Assembly: GCA_036399835.1 (NCBI GenBank)
Contig: DASWMI010000195.1
Span: 1-14,790, forward strand
Length of the DNA: 14,790 nucleotides
Direction: 5' to 3'
DNA from: DASYML01 sp036399835
Lineage (GTDB): Bacteria > Acidobacteriota > Blastocatellia > Pyrinomonadales > Pyrinomonadaceae
Part shown: positions 1 through 7,963 of the stretch, piece by piece
How positions within the stretch are numbered: the first letter of the stretch is position 1
How the letters are laid out: each line of letters starts with the position of its first letter
The notes under the pieces: model-generated
What the model was told of the DNA's origin: nothing
Seen by the model: the letters and a program-made list of their open reading frames with translations, nothing else
The model's database searches: none
Program-made: the position numbers and the translations under genes

Positions 1-150
1 GGAATCGAAGGCGCGGACCAGAATCTTCGGGTTATGTTTGGCCAGGACTTTAGTGATGGCGGCAGTCAAAGTGGTCTTGCCGTGGTCGACGTGGCCGATG
101 GTGCCGATGTTGACGTGCGGCTTGCTGCGGTCAAATTTCTCCTTGCTCAT
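1..150 (-). CDS. tuf: Elongation factor Tu, N-terminal fragment (runs off left edge)
   Basis: EF-Tu is the GTPase that brings aminoacyl-tRNA to the ribosomal A site in the cytoplasm. Only the first 50 codons are present; the gene continues past base 1. The visible protein begins MSKEKFDRSKPHVNIGTIGH and carries the P-loop GHVDHGKT at residues 19-26, which fixes the identity. The start is ATG (CAT at 148-150). Upstream on the minus strand lies a purine-rich stretch with a GAGGAG about 17 bases from the ATG, rather far for a ribosome binding site. It is the last visible gene of the rpsL-rpsG-fusA-tuf order and follows fusA by 96 bases. No separate promoter is evident in that gap, so co-transcription is likely. 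The ending KHNPKILVRAFDS resembles acidobacterial EF-Tu as I recall it, which is weak taxonomic evidence. Confidence 0.97.
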   Translation of the reverse strand, partial: MSKEKFDRSKPHVNIGTIGHVDHGKTTLTAAITKVLAKHNPKILVRAFDS

Positions 151-195
151 CTCTTTATCTCTCGCTCCTCAAATTTTGGTTAAGTGGTCCTGTTT

Positions 196-232
196 GGGTC
201 GCCGCGCTTTCAAGCAGCGAGAGAAGCGACCC
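196..232 (-). other. Inverted repeat in the fusA-tuf gap
   Basis: The 7-base arms GGGTCGC (196-202) and GCGACCC (226-232) are perfect complements separated by 23 bases, with a little further pairing possible inside. The position between fusA and tuf suits an mRNA processing or stability hairpin. No T-run follows on the minus strand, so it is not a standard intrinsic terminator. With only 7 paired bases, chance is a real alternative. Confidence 0.3.
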
Positions 233-246
233 GCATTCCGTAAAAC

Positions 247-2343
<2,097 letters not shown>

Positions 2344-2348
2344 AACAG

Positions 2349-2434
2349 TTTTCAGCTTCCGGTTTTCAGTTTCCGGTTATCGGCAGAAGCCCCCTCGCTC
2401 CTGGCTCAAACCTGGAAACTGAAAACTGAAAACC
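2349..2434. repeat. Inverted heptamer repeat between rpsG and fusA
   Basis: The left arm is five consecutive 7-base units on the plus strand: TTTTCAG (2349), CTTCCGG (2356), TTTTCAG (2363), TTTCCGG (2370), TTATCGG (2377). The right arm is CTGGAAA (2412), CTGAAAA (2419), CTGAAAA (2426). The arms are inverted relative to each other: GTTTTCAGTTTCC at 2362-2374 is the perfect complement of GGAAACTGAAAAC at 2414-2426. The element fills nearly the whole gap, from 5 bases upstream of the fusA ATG to 4 bases beyond the rpsG stop, and would fold into a strong hairpin in the mRNA. Confidence 0.85.
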
Positions 2435-2438
2435 GCCC

Positions 2439-2909
2439 TCACCACTTGTAATGCGCAAACGCCTTGTTGGCCTCGGCCATGCGATGCGTATCTTCCCTCT
2501 TCTTGACGGCGTTGCCGCGATTGTTGGCTGCGTCCAGAATCTCTCCGGCGAGGCGGTCAATCATCGTCTTCTCGCCGCGCCCGCGCGCGTAAGAGACAAT
2601 CCAGCGAATCGCCAGCGCGCCGCGCCGCTCCTGGTGGACCTCTATGGGCACCTGATAGGTCGAGCCGCCGACGCGACGCGATTTGACCTCGACCGTCGGC
2701 TTGACGTTATCAACCGCGCGCTTGAAAACCTTGAGCGGCTCCTCGCCCGTCTTCTCGCCGACCTGCGCCAGCGCGCTATAGAAAATCTTCTCGGCGGTAG
2801 ACTTTTTCCCCTGCAACATCACGCCGTTGATAAACTTCGTGACCAGCGGGTTGTTGTACACGGGGTCGGGCAGCACTTCGCGTTTTTCTGCAACTCTTCT
2901 TCTTGGCAT
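2439..2909 (-). CDS. rpsG: 30S ribosomal protein S7
   Basis: S7 is the primary assembly protein of the 30S head; it binds the 3' major domain of 16S rRNA and contacts the E and P sites. The 156 residues starting MPRRRVAEKREVLPDPVYNN match bacterial S7 in length and sequence, including the GKKSTAEKIFYSAL and RRVGGSTYQVPIEV segments and the C-terminus ending AFAHYKW. An in-frame upstream start would add 19 residues (MTGDKKNLPV...), but that extension is translated intergenic repeat, so the ATG at 2907-2909 is preferred. It lies 72 bases downstream of rpsL and 95 bases upstream of fusA on the same strand. In Escherichia coli S7 represses translation by binding the rpsL-rpsG gap; here that gap is replaced by heptamer repeats, so the same control is doubtful. 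Confidence 0.97.
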   Translation of the reverse strand: MPRRRVAEKREVLPDPVYNNPLVTKFINGVMLQGKKSTAEKIFYSALAQVGEKTGEEPLKVFKRAVDNVKPTVEVKSRRVGGSTYQVPIEVHQERRGALAIRWIVSYARGRGEKTMIDRLAGEILDAANNRGNAVKKREDTHRMAEANKAFAHYKW

Positions 2910-2919
2910 AATCTTTTTA

Positions 2920-2975
2920 GGTAACAGGTAACGGGTAACGGGCAGGTTTTTCTTGTCACCTGTCACCCGTCACCG
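2920..2975. repeat. Inverted heptamer repeat between rpsL and rpsG
   Basis: Plus strand: GGTAACA (2920), GGTAACG (2927), GGTAACG (2934) and GGCAGGT (2941), then after a short spacer TGTCACC (2954), TGTCACC (2961), CGTCACC (2968). All are in exact 7-base phase within each arm. The second arm reads GGTGACG/GGTGACA on the other strand, so the arms pair imperfectly, with one mismatch per unit at GTAAC versus GTGAC. The element occupies most of the 72-base gap, with different unit sequences from the rpsG-fusA element but the same architecture. Confidence 0.8.
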
Positions 2976-2981
2976 AATCAT

Positions 2982-3389
2982 TTATTTCTTGCCGCCTTTA
3001 GCAGCGCCGGCGGCGCCCGCCTTGGGACGCTTGGCGCCGTATTTCGAGCGGCCCTGCTTACGGTCTGCCACGCCGACGCTGTCGAGCGTGCCGCGTATGA
3101 CGTGATAACGCACGCCCGGCAAATCCTTGACGCGACCACCGCGGATGAGCACAATCGAGTGCTCCTGCAAATTGTGTCCGACGCCCGGAATATAGGTCGT
3201 CACCTCGATGCCGTTGGTCAGACGCACGCGGGCGACCTTGCGCAGAGCCGAGTTAGGCTTCTTGGGGGTCTGCGTGTAAACGCGCGTGCAGACGCCGCGC
3301 TTTTGCGGCGAAGATTGCAGCGCCGGGCTGGCCGTCTTGTACTTGACGGCCTCGCGGCCTTTGCGAACTAGCTGATTAATCGTAGGCAC
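2982..3389 (-). CDS. rpsL: 30S ribosomal protein S12
   Basis: S12 sits at the decoding centre of the 30S subunit and governs translational accuracy. The 135-residue protein shows the family's hallmarks: QKRGVCTRVYTQTPKKPNSA with both lysines of the streptomycin-contact motif, GHNLQEHS, and RVKDLPGVRYH with the aspartate that is methylthiolated in many bacteria. This is a wild-type, streptomycin-sensitive type sequence. The C-terminus carries a short Ala/Gly/Lys tail (AGAAGAAKGGKK) beyond the KRPKA end of the E. coli protein. The start codon is GTG (CAC at 3387-3389), preceded on the minus strand by a purine-rich AGGAAGAGGA that serves as ribosome binding site. It is the first gene of the str operon here. 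Confidence 0.98.
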   Translation of the reverse strand: MPTINQLVRKGREAVKYKTASPALQSSPQKRGVCTRVYTQTPKKPNSALRKVARVRLTNGIEVTTYIPGVGHNLQEHSIVLIRGGRVKDLPGVRYHVIRGTLDSVGVADRKQGRSKYGAKRPKAGAAGAAKGGKK

Positions 3390-4033
3390 TGTGCGTTGTC
3401 CTCTTCCTAACTATGTGACGCTCTTTCTCTTTTTCAGAGCGCGCAAAAAGGCTCAACCTGCCTCTTTCCGAAACCAGTTCGGCAGTCAGCGCAGGCGGCT
3501 GTCCTGTTCTCTGAGCTTTGATTAAGGGATGTTCTGAATCTCTCTAGCGGGCGTGGATACTGGCTTCCCTTTGAGCCGGAACTTTTCTGTAGCGTCGCTT
3601 CTTTAAGACAGGCACGCCTGAGTGGACATACCCCTTCGCGTTCCTCGCGCTGGAGCGAGCGGCAGACTTTTCAGCCCCCATTTGCGACGCGAGTCCTTAC
3701 GCTACAATATTTGTCAAACGATTATGCCCTTTCGGACACAACCGGGCAACGCCTCCACACCGACAGAACCAACTAAGCGTTGCACATAGGGGATTCGGAC
3801 TGGTAGTCCAAAACGTGTGATTGTACGGATGCGCGCACTCGATGTCAAGTGGCCGGAGGGACTTAAAACGGCAACCCGCCAGCGAATAAACTTCAGGCCC
3901 GCAAACTCAAGAGGTCATGGAACTCTGAACACCAAAAGCCATGATTTGAACCAAAAAGTAAAGAGCGCCCGCAAAACTGATTTCAACCAGTATCGGAGCG
4001 CTGAGCTTGTTCTTTTCTTGAATCCGGCCAGGA
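3390..4033. other. Leader/intergenic region upstream of rpsL
   Basis: These 644 bases show no convincing gene. On the minus strand they would form the long leader of the str operon if transcription begins near 3714. A small stem, CGCTCT (3419-3424) with AGAGCG (3436-3441), lies about 30 bases before the rpsL GTG. An 81-codon plus-strand open frame at 3817-4062 has no visible ribosome binding site, looks compositionally arbitrary and overlaps the next gene. I see no tRNA, riboswitch or repeat in it. Confidence 0.6.
3721..3749 (-). promoter_or_regulatory. Candidate str operon promoter
   Basis: Read on the minus strand, TTGCCC (3744-3749) is followed after exactly 17 bases by CATAAT (3721-3726). 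These match 4 of 6 and 5 of 6 bases of the sigma-70 consensus. It faces rpsL with a predicted start about 325 bases from the GTG, a long leader. A perfect TTGACA lies just downstream at 3712-3717 but has no matching -10 at proper distance. This is a sequence match only. Confidence 0.35.
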
Positions 4034-4270
4034 TTAGGCAGGTTCTTTTAACTGTGACTTAAACTCTCTGAAATCAGCGCGCAAGGTCAGCATCTCCGCA
4101 CGAGTCTGATTGGTCATGCTCTCGATTCGGTCAAGTCGAATCTCAATGTCTTCACGGAAATCTCGTATCTCCGTGCGTAGTTGGTCGAGGCGCTCCAACA
4201 CCGTGCTAATGGTCGGTTGGGTGTCGTACTTCTTCGCTATATCCTGTGTTGCGTCCTCGTCCTCTGCCAT
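4034..4270 (-). CDS. Small coiled-coil protein of unknown function
   Basis: The 78-residue acidic protein begins MAEDEDATQDIAKKYDTQPT. From about residue 25 it is a heptad-patterned helix, with segments VLERLDQLRTEIRDF, DIEIRLDRIES and MLTLRADFREFKSQL, so a short coiled coil is likely. I chose ATG 4268-4270 because GGAGGT sits 7 bases upstream. The next upstream ATG (4283-4285) would place that sequence inside the gene. There is no signal peptide, membrane segment or catalytic motif. It is transcribed away from the methyltransferase gene and toward rpsL, 644 bases from it. Similar short coiled-coil proteins are common in Acidobacteriota and cyanobacteria as I recall, without known function. 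Confidence 0.65.
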   Translation of the reverse strand: MAEDEDATQDIAKKYDTQPTISTVLERLDQLRTEIRDFREDIEIRLDRIESMTNQTRAEMLTLRADFREFKSQLKEPA

Positions 4271-4438
4271 CGGACCGACCTCCATCAGTCGAACTAATTA
4301 TCAACCAAAGTTTACTGCTATTGTCTGACTGAAGACAAGCAAACTGGTCAGCAGCGCTTGAGCTTGCATTCTTTACAGCTCATCAGGGGAGCTTATCGGC
4401 GCTCTCTTTAAATACTTCTCCGCAGCAACTTTCCAGAC

Positions 4439-4444
4439 TATAAT
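4439..4444 (+). promoter_or_regulatory. Candidate -10 element for the methyltransferase/sheath genes
   Basis: A perfect TATAAT lies 46 bases before the ATG of the methyltransferase gene in the divergent gap. The hexamer 17 bases upstream (TTCTCC) is a poor -35, so use as a promoter is plausible but unproven. Confidence 0.35.
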
Positions 4445-4490
4445 CGCTTGCGAAATCTGCTTACATTCCAACAAAGTCGAATCATCAAAG

Positions 4491-6128
4491 ATGGCTGACC
4501 CTGCACTTGAAAGCTACGAAGAAGTTTTATATCCGAGCTATACGCACAACCAGACGCACCCGGACAGGCTGGCGACGCTGGCTACGCTCTACGGCCTGGA
4601 GGCTGCGCCGGTCGAGCGTTGTCGCGTGTTGGATATAGGTTGCGGCGATGGGGGCAATCTCCTGCCGATGGCTTTCGCTTTACCGGAGAGCGAGTTTGTT
4701 GGGATTGATCTGGCGGGGCGTCCCATCGCCAAGGGCCGCGCGATTGCAGAGGCTCTGGGTCTCAAGAATATAGAACTGCTCAGGCTTGACCTGATGGATG
4801 TCTCCGAGGGACTGGGCCAGTTCGATTACATCATCGCGCACGGGCTTTACTCCTGGGTCGGCCCGCAGGTCCAGAATAAGCTGCTCGCCGTGTGCAGGTC
4901 CAATCTCAAGCCCCAGGGCATCGCTTACGTTTCCTACAACACCTTTCCAGGTTGCCACCTGCGGCTGATGTTGCGCGAAATGATGCTCTTTCACGTGCGT
5001 CATCTTGCTGAGCCGCAGCAGCAGATCAATCAGGCGATGGCTCTCATCAAATTTATGGCAGGCGCGCAGACGCAGACGGATGCTTACGCGGCGTTTCTCA
5101 AGGAGGAATTCGAGCAGGCAGTTGGTTTCAGCGCGGGCCATCTCTACCACGATGATCTGGCGAGCATCAATTCGCCAATCTATTTTCACCAGTTCATGGA
5201 CCACGCCGCGCGGCACGGCCTGCAATTCATGGCCGAAGCCGACTACTACGAGATGCAGGACTACATCTACCCGCCGGAGGTCTCCGCGGTCCTCAGCGAG
5301 ATGGCGGCCAGGAGTATTATTCTCAAAGAGCAGTATCTGGATTTTCTCAAGTGCCGCAGGTTTCGGCAGACGCTGCTGTGCCATCAAGAGTTGAAGCTTG
5401 ACCCAATCCCGAAGGCGGAGCGTTTGATGAATCTTTACATGGCCTCGCCCTCACGCCCGGCTTCCGGCAAACCCAATCTGAATGCTCGCACGGTCGAAGC
5501 GTTTCGCGGCGTCAGAGAGGCCAAAGTAGCCACCGATTACCCGCTTGCCAAGGCCGCGCTCTATCGTCTGGGCGAGATTTTCCCGCACTCGCTGCACTTT
5601 ACGGAGTTGCTGACACAGGCGCGTGGCCTCACCAAAACAGACGAGCATGAGAGCGCGGCTTTGGGAAATGTTGAAGCGCAGGATAAACCGGAAGCGAATG
5701 ACTCAGAGCAGAATGAAGCGCAGGATGAAGCTCAGGCGCTCGCAGAGATTCTTCTTCATACTTATGCGAGCGGCATGCTGGAGCTTTCCGTCCGCGCGCC
5801 CGATTTTGTCGAGGAGGCGAGCGAGCGCCCGGTCGCCAGCCCTCTCGCGCGACTGCAAATCAGGAGCGATACGGTCGTAACGAATATGCGTCACATCGGC
5901 GTTGAAGTCGAGGACGCGCTGGGCCGGCGTTTGCTCTTGCTGCTGGATGGAACGAGAGACCGCGATGCGTTGTTAAAAGAATTAGCCGCGCTGGTCCAGT
6001 CCGGCGAAGCGAGCTTGCAGCAAGAGGGCGCACGCGTCACCGACCCGCAGCAAGTCTCTGAGATTTTATCCAGAGGGTTAGAAGAGAACCTGCGTAAGCT
6101 GGCGAAGCTGGCGCTGCTGGTCGCATAA
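4491..6128 (+). CDS. SAM-dependent methyltransferase with regulatory domain, rickettsial PKMT-like
   Basis: The 545-residue protein has three parts. A class I (Rossmann) methyltransferase domain at about residues 40-155 carries the SAM-binding motif VLDIGCGDGGN (46-56) and the acidic ribose-binding position in VGIDLAG (D73). Next, at about 160-320, comes the methyltransferase regulatory domain, recognisable from YNTFPGCHLRLMLREMMLFH. After an acidic linker around 380-415, a C-terminal region of about 110 residues resembles the winged-helix-like end of this family. The same architecture occurs in Rickettsia PKMT1/PKMT2, which methylate lysines of the surface protein OmpB; a protein target here is inference. 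No clear Shine-Dalgarno precedes the ATG. It lies 136 bases upstream of the sheath-like gene on the same strand, so its substrate could be a T6SS component. Its start is supported by the conserved N-terminus SYEEVLYPS. Confidence 0.85.
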   Translation: MADPALESYEEVLYPSYTHNQTHPDRLATLATLYGLEAAPVERCRVLDIGCGDGGNLLPMAFALPESEFVGIDLAGRPIAKGRAIAEALGLKNIELLRLDLMDVSEGLGQFDYIIAHGLYSWVGPQVQNKLLAVCRSNLKPQGIAYVSYNTFPGCHLRLMLREMMLFHVRHLAEPQQQINQAMALIKFMAGAQTQTDAYAAFLKEEFEQAVGFSAGHLYHDDLASINSPIYFHQFMDHAARHGLQFMAEADYYEMQDYIYPPEVSAVLSEMAARSIILKEQYLDFLKCRRFRQTLLCHQELKLDPIPKAERLMNLYMASPSRPASGKPNLNARTVEAFRGVREAKVATDYPLAKAALYRLGEIFPHSLHFTELLTQARGLTKTDEHESAALGNVEAQDKPEANDSEQNEAQDEAQALAEILLHTYASGMLELSVRAPDFVEEASERPVASPLARLQIRSDTVVTNMRHIGVEVEDALGRRLLLLLDGTRDRDALLKELAALVQSGEASLQQEGARVTDPQQVSEILSRGLEENLRKLAKLALLVA

Positions 6129-6215
6129 AGCCAGAGCCACTGCCGGAACTCAATGCTCATCCGCAGAGGGTCGCAAGTGAAATTGTTGCCAGTTGTCTAA
6201 ACTGCCTTTTCTCTA

Positions 6216-6250
6216 TTGACGATTGACGATCTGCTGTTCACGTTTGACGA
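6216..6250 (+). repeat. Heptamer tandem repeat upstream of the sheath-like gene
   Basis: TTGACGA at 6216 and 6223 is followed by TCTGCTG (6230), TTCACGT (6237) and TTGACGA again at 6244, all in exact 7-base phase. No facing inverted arm is visible. The element ends just before the ribosome binding site of the gene starting at 6265. The TTG inside the second unit is an apparent upstream start for that gene, which I reject. Confidence 0.7.
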
Positions 6251-6264
6251 AAGGGAACGCCGCC

Positions 6265-7845
6265 ATGCCAGAAGCTTTCTCGCTTGATAAATCCGAACTC
6301 AATCTCGTTTCCGAGCTGGAAGAAACGGAAGGCCGTCCAGAGCCTGAGACTCCCTTTCGCGTCGCGCTGTTGGGCGATTGGAGCGGGCGCGCCAATCGTC
6401 ATCAGACGGCTACGGGCAGAGCTGCCGACAGCTTCCGCGCGTTAGAGCTTGACCGCGATAATTTTGAAGAAGTGCTGGCTCGCCTCGATGTACGGCTTCG
6501 CCTCTTTGTTGGCAATGAAGACGACCCCGGCATCACGCTCGAATTCAAAGAGCTTGACGATTTTCATCCTGACCGCATCTTCGAGCGTTTGGAAGTGTTC
6601 GAGGCTCTGAGGCAATTACGCCAGCGCCTCGGCAGCCGTGAGACATTTGCGGAAGCCGCAGAGGAAGTGCGCGGCTGGACCAGACTATCGAGCGCTGGTC
6701 AAGCCACGGAAGCAGGCCGCGTCTCGTCTGAAGAAGATACTGAGCAGGCTCGCTCCTTACCCACACAGGACTCCGGCAGCCTCCTCGACCAGTTGCTGGA
6801 AGAGGCGGAAACGAGTTCCGTCGCGGCCCCTCGTAAACAATCTTCAGGACCGGACGATTTGCAAGCGCTGGTCCAGAACATCGTCCGCCCGCATCTGATT
6901 GAGGGCGAAGACCCGCAGCAACCGGAGCTGATTGCCTCCGTGGACGAAGCGACCGGCAGGCTGATGCGCTCCATCCTGCATCACGCCGATTTTCAGGCAC
7001 TCGAATCGGCATGGCGCGCGCTCTATTTCCTCGTCTCAAGATTAGAGACGGGGACTCAGCTCAAGCTCTACCTGCTTGATCTTTCAAAGGACGAGCTGGT
7101 CCAATCGCTTAATTCGATGGATGATTTACAGTCGAGCGGAATCTACAGGCTACTGGTAGAGGAGACAACAGGGACACTCGGGGGCGTGCCCTGGGCTGTC
7201 CTCGCCGCGAATTACACTTTCGACCTGACGCTCGAAGAGATAGAACTGCTCAGTCTCGCCGGACTGCTCGCCAGGCTGGCGCGCGCGCCATTTATCGCAG
7301 CCGCCAGCCCACACTTCCTCGGCTGTCATTCCTTAGCTTCGACCCCTGACCCGGACGACTGGCAGCGGCCAGTTGAAGCGGAAGCTGGACCAGCCTGGCA
7401 GGCGCTGCGTCAACAACCCGAAGCGGCTTATCTGGGATTGGCCCTTCCCAGATTTCTGGTCCGCCTGCCCTACGGGGCGGAGACCGAGCCGACAGAGCGT
7501 TTCGATTTTGAAGAGATGGCGGAAGGTGCGAGCCACGAAAGTTATCTCTGGGCCAACCCATCTTTCGGCTGCGCTTACCTGCTGGCACACGCTTTCAGTC
7601 TCAACGGATGGGAGATGCGCCCCGGCATCGTGCAGGAGATTGAAGGGCTGCCGCTGCATGTTTACAGGGAAGAGGGCGAGTCTCGCGTCAAGCCCTGCGC
7701 CGAAACGCTCTTCACCATGCGCGCCGCCGAACAGGTCTTAAATCAGGGACTCATGCCGCTGCTCTCCTTCCGAGACAGCGACACCATACGCCTCGGCCTC
7801 TTCCAATCAATCGCCGGCACAGCCCTCAAAGGAAGATGGAGCTGA
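6265..7845 (+). CDS. Fused TssB-TssC-type T6SS contractile sheath protein, short form
   Basis: The 526-residue protein combines both T6SS sheath subunits, which are normally separate. Residues 30-122 are TssB/VipA-like: FRVALLGDWSGR, then LEFKELDDFHPDRIFERLEV. Residues about 123-205 are an acidic, Ser/Gln-rich linker. Residues about 210-526 are TssC/VipB-like, with ESAWRALYFLV (247-257), the GGVPWAVL and FIAAASP segments, RLPYG, ANPSFGCAYLL, and LLSFRDSDTIRLGLFQSI near the end. The polypeptide stops 25 residues after FRDSD begins, where canonical TssC continues for about 100 more residues (the part containing LPYLFAVSRFAHYLK in ordinary TssC). The start is ATG 6265 because AAAGGGA lies 8 bases upstream; a TTG start at 6223 would begin inside a repeat. 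It may be a single-chain sheath unit or a sheath-like accessory such as a cap or regulator. Confidence 0.85.
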   Translation: MPEAFSLDKSELNLVSELEETEGRPEPETPFRVALLGDWSGRANRHQTATGRAADSFRALELDRDNFEEVLARLDVRLRLFVGNEDDPGITLEFKELDDFHPDRIFERLEVFEALRQLRQRLGSRETFAEAAEEVRGWTRLSSAGQATEAGRVSSEEDTEQARSLPTQDSGSLLDQLLEEAETSSVAAPRKQSSGPDDLQALVQNIVRPHLIEGEDPQQPELIASVDEATGRLMRSILHHADFQALESAWRALYFLVSRLETGTQLKLYLLDLSKDELVQSLNSMDDLQSSGIYRLLVEETTGTLGGVPWAVLAANYTFDLTLEEIELLSLAGLLARLARAPFIAAASPHFLGCHSLASTPDPDDWQRPVEAEAGPAWQALRQQPEAAYLGLALPRFLVRLPYGAETEPTERFDFEEMAEGASHESYLWANPSFGCAYLLAHAFSLNGWEMRPGIVQEIEGLPLHVYREEGESRVKPCAETLFTMRAAEQVLNQGLMPLLSFRDSDTIRLGLFQSIAGTALKGRWS

Positions 7846-7963
7846 AAAGCAAGGATGAAGGCGACAGCGATGAAGAAGAATAAGCGATTGATTCAAATGC
7901 TGCATGCGCTAAAAATCATTAATCCCTTATTTCTTATCTTTCATCCTTGATCCTTGCTTTTCA
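7843..7963. repeat. Inverted heptamer repeat spanning both stop codons of convergent genes
   Basis: The left arm TGAAAAGCAAGGAT (7843-7856) is exactly complementary to the 14 bases at 7950-7963. The right arm has clear 7-base units: ATCTTTC (7936), ATCCTTG (7943), ATCCTTG (7950), CTTTTCA (7957). It holds one more ATCCTTG unit than the left arm. The first three bases of the left arm are the TGA of the sheath-like gene, and the last three of the right arm are the TGA (as TCA) of the FHA gene. About 90 bases separate the exact arms, too far for a classical intrinsic terminator, though a cruciform or long hairpin is possible. Confidence 0.85.

Noticed and set aside
3712..3717. Perfect TTGACA facing rpsL
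   Set aside because: No TATAAT-like hexamer lies 16-18 bases downstream. The nearby TTGCCC-17-CATAAT pair is the better promoter candidate.
3780..3825. tRNA-like T-arm string (GTCCGAATCC on the minus strand)
   Set aside because: No 5-base T stem, anticodon arm or acceptor stem can be built around it. GGACT/AGTCC nearby is only a tiny hairpin.
4680..5387. 235-codon minus-strand open frame inside the methyltransferase gene
   Set aside because: The plus strand encodes recognisable SAM and regulatory-domain motifs across the same bases; the minus frame shows none.
6223..6264. TTG start for the sheath-like gene adding 14 residues
   Set aside because: The extension is translated repeat sequence with no ribosome binding site, while ATG 6265 has AAAGGGA at good spacing.
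7843..7963. Bidirectional intrinsic terminator between the convergent genes
   Set aside because: The exact arms are about 90 bases apart and AT-rich, with no T-run after a compact GC stem. Described as a repeat instead.
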